Positions 59,572 to 64,000 of a DNA stretch of 64,000 nucleotides are shown here, piece after piece. The DNA comes from Hymenobacter siberiensis (lineage in GTDB: Bacteria > Bacteroidota > Bacteroidia > Cytophagales > Hymenobacteraceae). Location: contig NZ_JAHLZY020000001.1 of assembly GCF_018967865.2 (NCBI RefSeq), positions 3,968,001 to 4,032,000 of the forward strand, given 5' to 3'. Positions within the stretch are counted from its first letter, which is position 1. Each line of letters starts with the position of its first letter. The notes beneath the pieces are model-generated. The model was not told the origin of the DNA, did no database searches, and saw only the letters and a list, made by a program, of their open reading frames with translations. The position numbers and the translations under genes are program-made.

Positions 59572-59705
59572 TTTAGAAAGTCACAAGGTACTCAAACGGT
59601 CATGCAGCGCGCAGCGAAGCATCTTGCTCGCATCGTTGAACGGGCCTGACGATGCGAGCAAGATGCTTCGCTGCGCGCTGCATGACCGTTCGGGGACTTT
59701 CTAAA
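59572..59705. mobile_element. 134-bp MITE-like element with nested palindrome
   Basis: The outer ends TTTAGAAAGTC (59572-59582) and GACTTTCTAAA (59695-59705) are exact inverted repeats. Inside lies a 42-base-arm perfect palindrome (59595-59636 and 59649-59690) beginning AACGGTCATGCAGCGCGCAG, which belongs to the GTCATGC family. The loop is 12 bases. No coding capacity is present. The layout suggests a small non-autonomous element; the same TTTAGAAAGTC stands beside another palindrome at 63143. Confidence 0.65.
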
Positions 59706-59738
59706 TAGCTTCATTAACTTACATCCAAACCATTATCC

Positions 59739-60734
59739 ATGAGGCACTTGCTGACCGGATTCCGCTACCTGCTGGCCATGCTGAGCGCCCTGGCACTGCT
59801 GCTGACGTTGGTTTCGGTGGTGCCGTCGAGTGAATGGTGGGTGCAGATGCTGGGCTTCCCCCGATTCCAGACGCTGGTGGTGCTGACGGCACTGCTGCTG
59901 GGGTGGCTGGCACTGCGCTGGCCAGCGCACTGGCGGGTGCGGCAGGGGCTGCTTATCGGCCTGGGAGCAGGCATTGGCGTGCAGGTCTTTTTTCTGTGGC
60001 CCTACCTGCCCTTTGCCCCCAAAGAGGTGCCCAATGCCCCGGCCGGAGCCAGCACTCGGATTCGCATTTTGATAATCAACGTGTTGATGAAAAACCGGCA
60101 GGACGAGCGCCTACGGCAGCTGGTGCAGGCCGTGCAGCCCGATGTGCTGCTGGCCCTGGAACCCGATGCCTGGTGGGCACGGGCCCTGCGCCCCCTGCAA
60201 CCCGCCTACCCCTACCGCGTAGAACTGCCCCGCGATAATGCCTACGGCATGATACTCTACTCGCGCCTGCCGCTGGCCCATACGCAGGTGCAAAACCTGC
60301 TCCAGCACGGCGTGCCGTCCATTCGCACGCGGCTGCGGCTGCCCGATGGCCGCCAGGTCACGTTTTTTGGCATTCACCCCACGCCACCCATCCCCGATAC
60401 CTACCCCGACGGCGTGGGCCTGCGCGGGAAGGCATTGCAGAAGGTAACCGATGCGGTGCGGCAGAATGAGCGCCCCACCATCGTGGCCGGCGACTTCAAC
60501 GACGTGAGCTGGTCGGGTACCATTCATCAGCTCACCCGCGAGGGCGAGCTGCACGACGTGCGCCTCGGACGCGGCCTCTACAACACGTTTGATGCCCGCT
60601 CGACGCTGGCCCGCTGGCCGCTCGACCACTTTTTTGTCAGTGAGCCGTTTCAGGTAGTAGCGCTGAAGCGCCTGCCTGATGTGGGCTCCGACCATTTCCC
60701 TTTGTACATCGAGCTGGCGCTGCCTGACCGATAA
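59739..60734 (+). CDS. Endonuclease/exonuclease/phosphatase (EEP) family membrane protein
   Basis: A 331-residue protein. Three N-terminal membrane helices (about 8-90) are followed by an EEP domain (about 105-328). The latter contains ILIINVLMKNRQDERL, DVLLALEPDAWWARAL (metal Glu), FFGIHPTPP (catalytic His), TIVAGDFNDVSWSG (Asp/Asn) and VGSDHFPLYIEL (catalytic His). The active site is complete. Members act on phosphodiesters in nucleic acids, lipids or inositol phosphates; with the catalytic domain probably outside the cytoplasm, a lipid or extracellular substrate is possible. Confidence 0.9.
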   Translation: MRHLLTGFRYLLAMLSALALLLTLVSVVPSSEWWVQMLGFPRFQTLVVLTALLLGWLALRWPAHWRVRQGLLIGLGAGIGVQVFFLWPYLPFAPKEVPNAPAGASTRIRILIINVLMKNRQDERLRQLVQAVQPDVLLALEPDAWWARALRPLQPAYPYRVELPRDNAYGMILYSRLPLAHTQVQNLLQHGVPSIRTRLRLPDGRQVTFFGIHPTPPIPDTYPDGVGLRGKALQKVTDAVRQNERPTIVAGDFNDVSWSGTIHQLTREGELHDVRLGRGLYNTFDARSTLARWPLDHFFVSEPFQVVALKRLPDVGSDHFPLYIELALPDR

Positions 60735-60792
60735 GCCTTTTCACTGATAAGCATCACGTTATATTTACTCAACCTTCTAACGCACCCAACCG

Positions 60793-61074
60793 ATGAGCAC
60801 CTCTTCTTTTTCCAGCATCTTACTCCTGGTCGGCGCCCTGGCCTTGGCGGGCTGCCAATCGGGGACCGAAGCACCCGTAGCGGCCGACCTCAATTCGGCT
60901 AACCCGGCCGTGGCCGAGCAGGCCCGTAAAGTGCAGGAGCTAACCACCCAGATTGCCCAGCAAAAGGCCGTTATCGAAACCGAGAAAAATAAGCTCACCG
61001 CCATCGAGCAGCAGCTGGAAGGGTCGAAGCAGAACCTGGAAGGCATCAAAAAAGAAGTACAGGCTACTCCCTAA
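60793..61074 (+). CDS. Tiny coiled-coil lipoprotein (intact member of a local family)
   Basis: A 93-residue protein. The signal ends in a lipobox (LALAGC, Cys22). The mature part begins AADLNSANPAVAEQARKVQE and continues as a continuous coiled coil (LTTQIAQQKAVIETEKNKLT, QQLEGSKQNLEGIKKEV). It resembles Lpp-like or spacer lipoproteins that sit in the outer membrane. Two decayed relatives occur at 53533 and 59150 in the same cluster. Its role is unknown; it lies 76 bases before the frameshifted MscS gene. Confidence 0.8.
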   Translation: MSTSSFSSILLLVGALALAGCQSGTEAPVAADLNSANPAVAEQARKVQELTTQIAQQKAVIETEKNKLTAIEQQLEGSKQNLEGIKKEVQATP

Positions 61075-61150
61075 CGGCCCGCGCTACTGCGGCTGGCGCA
61101 GAAATATTTTCCGCACTTCGCTGTTTCCCTGCACCTCCTTATTTAGCTAC

Positions 61151-62141
61151 ATGGACTTTTCCATCGCCTGGCAGAAAATCAACCAGATGGGCCGCAATTT
61201 CATGGCCCTACTGCCCAACCTGCTCTTTGGGCTGGTGGTGTTCGTGGTGTTTATTCTCATTGTCCGCGGGGTGAAAGCACTGGTCGAGCGGCTGGTGCAG
61301 AACCGGGGCCAAAGCCAAAGCCTGAAGCTGCTGCAGAGCCAGTTATCCTACGTGGCCGCGTTGCTGCTGGGCATCCTGGTTACGGTTACCATCATGGTGC
61401 CCAGCTTCACGCCGGCCAGCCTTATCAGCGCGCTGGGCGTGGGGGGCGTGGCCATCGGCTTTGCCTTCAAGGACATTTTTCAGAACTTCCTGGCTGGGGT
61501 GCTGCCGCTGGTTACCGAGCCCTTCCGAATCGATGACCAGATTAAGTACAAGGACTTTGAGGGCACGGTCGAAACGATTCAGACGCGAGCCACCACCATC
61601 AAAACTTACGACGGCCGGCGGGTGGTTATTCCCAACGCCGAGCTGTTTATCAACGCCGTAACGGTGAACACGGCCTACGACAAGCGCCGCCTGCAATACG
61701 ACATCGGCATTGGCTACGGCGACGATATCGACAAGACCCGCCAGCTCTATTATGGAGGCCATGAAGGACGTGGATAGCGTGCTGGCCGACCCCGTCCCCG
61801 AGGCGCTGGTAGTGGATTTGGCCGGCAGCAGCGTCAACATCCGCGCCCGCTGGTGGATTAACCCGCCGCGCCGCGCCGACATTATGGGCGCGCAGGACCG
61901 GGTGTTGGAAGCCATCAAAAACACGCTCACCGCCCACGGCATCGACCTGCCCTTCCCCACCCAGCAAATTCTGTGGCACGACCAGACCGAAGCCACCGAC
62001 GGCGACCGCAAAAGCCAGCGCGAAGGCTGGCCCGCCGGTAAAGGCGACGTGCCCCAGTCGTGGGCCGCCGCGCAGCAGGAACAGCAAGCCGCCTCCGATG
62101 CCGCCGCGCCACCGGAGCAAGCGGGAAAAGCTGCCGGCTGA
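61151..62141 (+). pseudogene. MscS-family channel with a frameshift (second of three)
   Basis: The ATG at 61151 opens an MscS-type protein with GVGGVAIGFAFKDIFQNFLA, PFRIDDQIKYKDFEGTVETI and IPNAELFINAVTVNTAYDKR. The frame leaves the family at about 61749 (...KTRQLYYGG) and stops at 61777. The neighbouring frame picks up at once with MEAMKDVDSVLADPVPEALV and runs to 62141, covering the rest of the C-terminal domain and a hydrophilic tail (QEQQAASDAAAPPEQAGKAA). One extra T near 61749 explains the break. A real mutation or a sequencing error is possible; the pore half is intact. Confidence 0.85.
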
Positions 62142-62244
62142 AGCCTGCCCCCTACCCGCAACAGGCCCGCCGATGCGACCCGAATAAACCGGGGCCGAGC
62201 GCGGCCACGTATCAACGGGTACCATACACTTCTATTTTTACTGC

Positions 62245-63126
62245 ATGCTTGAGATTCACCGCACCTTTAATTTGCTTTCCAACAAGGTTATGAGCTGGGT
62301 GGAGCAGTTTATCCTACTGCTGCCCAACCTGTTCATTACTATACTGGTCCTCACGGCCACGGTATTTGCCGCCCGGCTCACGCGGCGGGCACTGGCCAGC
62401 GTGCTGCCCCGGATGTCGCCGGGGGCTGTCACGCTGCATAGCCTCATCAGCACGCTGGCGTATGTGGCGGTGCTGCTGGTGGGTATCTTTTTCGGGCTCG
62501 AAGTGCTGGGGCTCGATAAAACGGTAACGTCGCTGCTGGCCGGCGTGGGGATTATTGGCCTGGCGCTGGGCTTTGCGTTTCAGGACATTGCGGCCAACTT
62601 CATCAGCGGCATCATCATCGCCGTGCAGCGCCCTTTCACGGTGGGCGACGTGATTCAGACCGATGCCTTTTTTGGCACCATCGAGTGCATCAACCTGCGC
62701 ACGCTCGACCTGCGCCAGGTAACCGGCGAGCTGGTGCGTATGCCCAACCGCAAGGTGTTCGAAAGCGCCGTGACCAACTACAGCGTCACCACCCGCCGCC
62801 GCGTGGACGTGGAGTGCGGCGTGGCCTACCGCTCCGACCTGGACCAAGTGCGCGCCGTGGTGCTGGCCGCGATGGAAGATTTCCCTGAGCTGCTCACCGA
62901 GCAACCGCCGCAGGTAATGTTCACCGGCTTTGCCGACAGCGCCATCACGTTCAGCCTGCGCTTCTGGATTCCGTACCGCCGGCAGGTCGACTACGTGGGG
63001 GCCAAGAGCGAGGCCATTATGCGCATTAAGCGAGCCTTCGACGCGGCCGGCATCGTTATCCCCTTCCCCATGCGCACCCTGGAATTGCCGGCCGAAGTGC
63101 TGGCCCGCCTGGGCGGCGCCGTGTAG
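62245..63126 (+). CDS. MscS-family mechanosensitive channel (third of three)
   Basis: A 293-residue channel. Helices at about 20-125 are followed by GVGIIGLALGFAFQDIAANF and GIIIAVQRPFTVGDVIQTDA, with MPNRKVFESAVTNYSVTTRR starting the soluble vestibule domain. It is closest in layout to small MscS proteins without N-terminal extensions. It lies 103 bases after the frameshifted MscS gene. An alternative ATG at 62290 (MSWVEQFILL) would drop 15 residues; the longer start is kept tentatively. Confidence 0.92.
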   Translation: MLEIHRTFNLLSNKVMSWVEQFILLLPNLFITILVLTATVFAARLTRRALASVLPRMSPGAVTLHSLISTLAYVAVLLVGIFFGLEVLGLDKTVTSLLAGVGIIGLALGFAFQDIAANFISGIIIAVQRPFTVGDVIQTDAFFGTIECINLRTLDLRQVTGELVRMPNRKVFESAVTNYSVTTRRRVDVECGVAYRSDLDQVRAVVLAAMEDFPELLTEQPPQVMFTGFADSAITFSLRFWIPYRRQVDYVGAKSEAIMRIKRAFDAAGIVIPFPMRTLELPAEVLARLGGAV

Positions 63127-63142
63127 CCATATAGCGAAGCTG

Positions 63143-63201
63143 TTTAGAAAGTCGCATTGCGCCGGTCCGACCGCCCTAGGGCGGTCGGACCGGCGCAATG
63201 C
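63143..63201. repeat. TTTAGAAAGTC motif plus perfect 48-base palindrome (GGTCGGACCGCC family)
   Basis: TTTAGAAAGTC at 63143-63153 is identical to the end of the MITE-like element at 59572. It is followed directly by a perfect palindrome (63154-63201, arms GCATTGCGCCGGTCCGACCG...) of the other repeat family. No matching GACTTTCTAAA follows within view. Confidence 0.85.
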
Positions 63202-63316
63202 ACCGGAGCTACACGCGGGTCAGCGCTCCAACCACAACCCCAGCCCCCCGAACGGGGTACCCTATAAGGAACTAGCCCCGCACCGCGGGGCCCACGCATA
63301 CCAACTCCGCAACCTG

Positions 63317-64000
63317 ATGACGAAACATACCTATGACATGGGCCTGATTGGCAATTGCGCCTTTCTGGGCCTCATTGGCACCGATACGGCCGTGCGCTGG
63401 CTTTGCTGGCCGCGCTTCGACAGCAGCTTTGTGTTTGGCAGCCTGCTCGATGAGGACAAGGGCGGTGAGTACAGCATCCGGCCCGCCGCCGGCATTACCG
63501 GGCCGGGCCGGCAGTATTACCAGCCCAACACCAACGTGCTGTGTACCGAAATCGAAACCGAGGACGGCCGCTACCGCGTCACCGACTTCGCGCCCCGCTT
63601 CCCGCAGTATGAGCGGTATTATAAGCCGCTGATGTTTATCCGGAAGGTGGAGCCGCTGAGTGGCGCGCCCCGTATCCGGGTGGCCTGCCGGCCGGTGGGC
63701 AAGTACGGCGAGCTCGCCCTCACGCCCCGCCGCAGCTCTAACCACATTGCCTTTCTGGGTCTGGAAGAGGAAATCCGCCTCACCACCAATATCCCGCTCA
63801 CTTACATTTTCGACGAGGAAGATTTCGTGCTGAACGAAACCAAGTACCTCGTGCTCACCTACGGCGCGCCTTTGGAAGCTCCCCTGGAAAGCACTGCCGA
63901 GCGGTTTCTGCTGGCCACCGCCGCCTACTGGCGCGACTGGGTGAAGAGCACCAGTATCGGCAGCTTCCACCAAGAGCAGGTCATTCGCTCGGCCCTGGCC
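63317..64000 (+). CDS. GH15-type glycoside hydrolase (trehalase/glucoamylase-like), N-terminal part
   Basis: The frame is open from the ATG at 63317 to the window edge (228 codons). It begins MTKHTYDMGLIGNCAFLGLI and continues GTDTAVRWLCWPRFDSSFVF, FGSLLDEDKGGEYSIRPA and VTDFAPRFPQYERYY. This is the characteristic N-terminal beta-sandwich of bacterial GH15 proteins (glucoamylase/trehalase type). The catalytic (alpha/alpha)6 barrel lies beyond the window. It may be involved in trehalose or glucan turnover, which would suit the osmotic-stress neighbours; the substrate is not determined. Confidence 0.88.
   Translation, partial: MTKHTYDMGLIGNCAFLGLIGTDTAVRWLCWPRFDSSFVFGSLLDEDKGGEYSIRPAAGITGPGRQYYQPNTNVLCTEIETEDGRYRVTDFAPRFPQYERYYKPLMFIRKVEPLSGAPRIRVACRPVGKYGELALTPRRSSNHIAFLGLEEEIRLTTNIPLTYIFDEEDFVLNETKYLVLTYGAPLEAPLESTAERFLLATAAYWRDWVKSTSIGSFHQEQVIRSALA

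Noticed and set aside
63154..63201. Terminator for the third MscS gene
   Set aside because: The hairpin is perfect but lacks a T run on either side and belongs to a dispersed palindrome family.

Overview
The window looks like chromosomal DNA from a G+C-rich Bacteroidota species, most likely a Hymenobacter relative (Cytophagales). This is inferred from several features: genes lacking obvious Shine-Dalgarno sites, AT-rich spacers inside G+C-rich coding sequence, TAnnTTTG-type -7 promoter motifs, type IX secretion (T9SS) C-terminal sorting domains, and a TonB-dependent receptor with a carboxypeptidase-regulatory-like plug extension. No rRNA, tRNA, CRISPR array or prophage was seen.

Region 1 (1-46200) is a large capsule/exopolysaccharide locus in two opposing halves. 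The plus-strand half (1308-25226) encodes an outer-membrane export lipoprotein (Wza-like), a chain-length/tyrosine kinase protein (Wzc-like), a Wzx-type flippase, a Wzy/WaaL-like membrane polymerase or ligase, glycosyltransferases of families GT4 (two), GT2-like (three), GT11 fucosyltransferase-like (one) and GT61 (two), the GDP-fucose pair gmd-fcl, and two paralogous parallel beta-helix proteins. The minus-strand half (33580-41717) encodes the initiating phosphoglycosyltransferase (WcaJ-like), a WecG/TagA glycosyltransferase, glucose-1-phosphate cytidylyltransferase (rfbF), an SDR, a 3,5-epimerase (rfbC), a SAF-domain oxidoreductase and an ATP-grasp enzyme. A further aminotransferase-SDR pair lies at 44099-46200. 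Between the halves sit secreted T9SS proteins: a 457-aa double-repeat protein, a decayed SGNH hydrolase and a 1641-aa multidomain sugar-dehydrogenase-like protein. Several secreted proteins share a malectin-like module and a repeat built around L-x-N/D-A-D. The locus therefore appears to make a fucose-containing polymer, export it by a Wzx/Wzy route, and encode secreted proteins that may bind or trim it.

Region 2 (41718-53000) carries unrelated housekeeping or accessory genes: a BLUF photoreceptor, a lipoprotein, a NUC1-type endonuclease lipoprotein, a GAF protein, a ClC antiporter, a DUF305 membrane protein and a TonB-dependent receptor.

Region 3 (53000-64000) is an ion/osmotic-stress-like cluster: a CPA1 Na+/H+ antiporter, three MscS-type channels (one frameshifted), a DUF389 membrane protein, an EEP-family phosphatase/nuclease, a family of tiny coiled-coil lipoproteins (one intact, two decayed) and the start of a GH15-type glycosidase. 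An IS630-family element is inserted exactly in the stop codon of a STAS-like gene.

The window is rich in decay and repeats: five broken genes, a 783-bp near-identical tandem repeat inside a coding sequence, and two families of intergenic palindromes (a GTCATGC family and a GGTCGGACCGCC family, the latter sometimes paired like REPINs). There is also a 134-bp MITE-like element with TTTAGAAAGTC ends.
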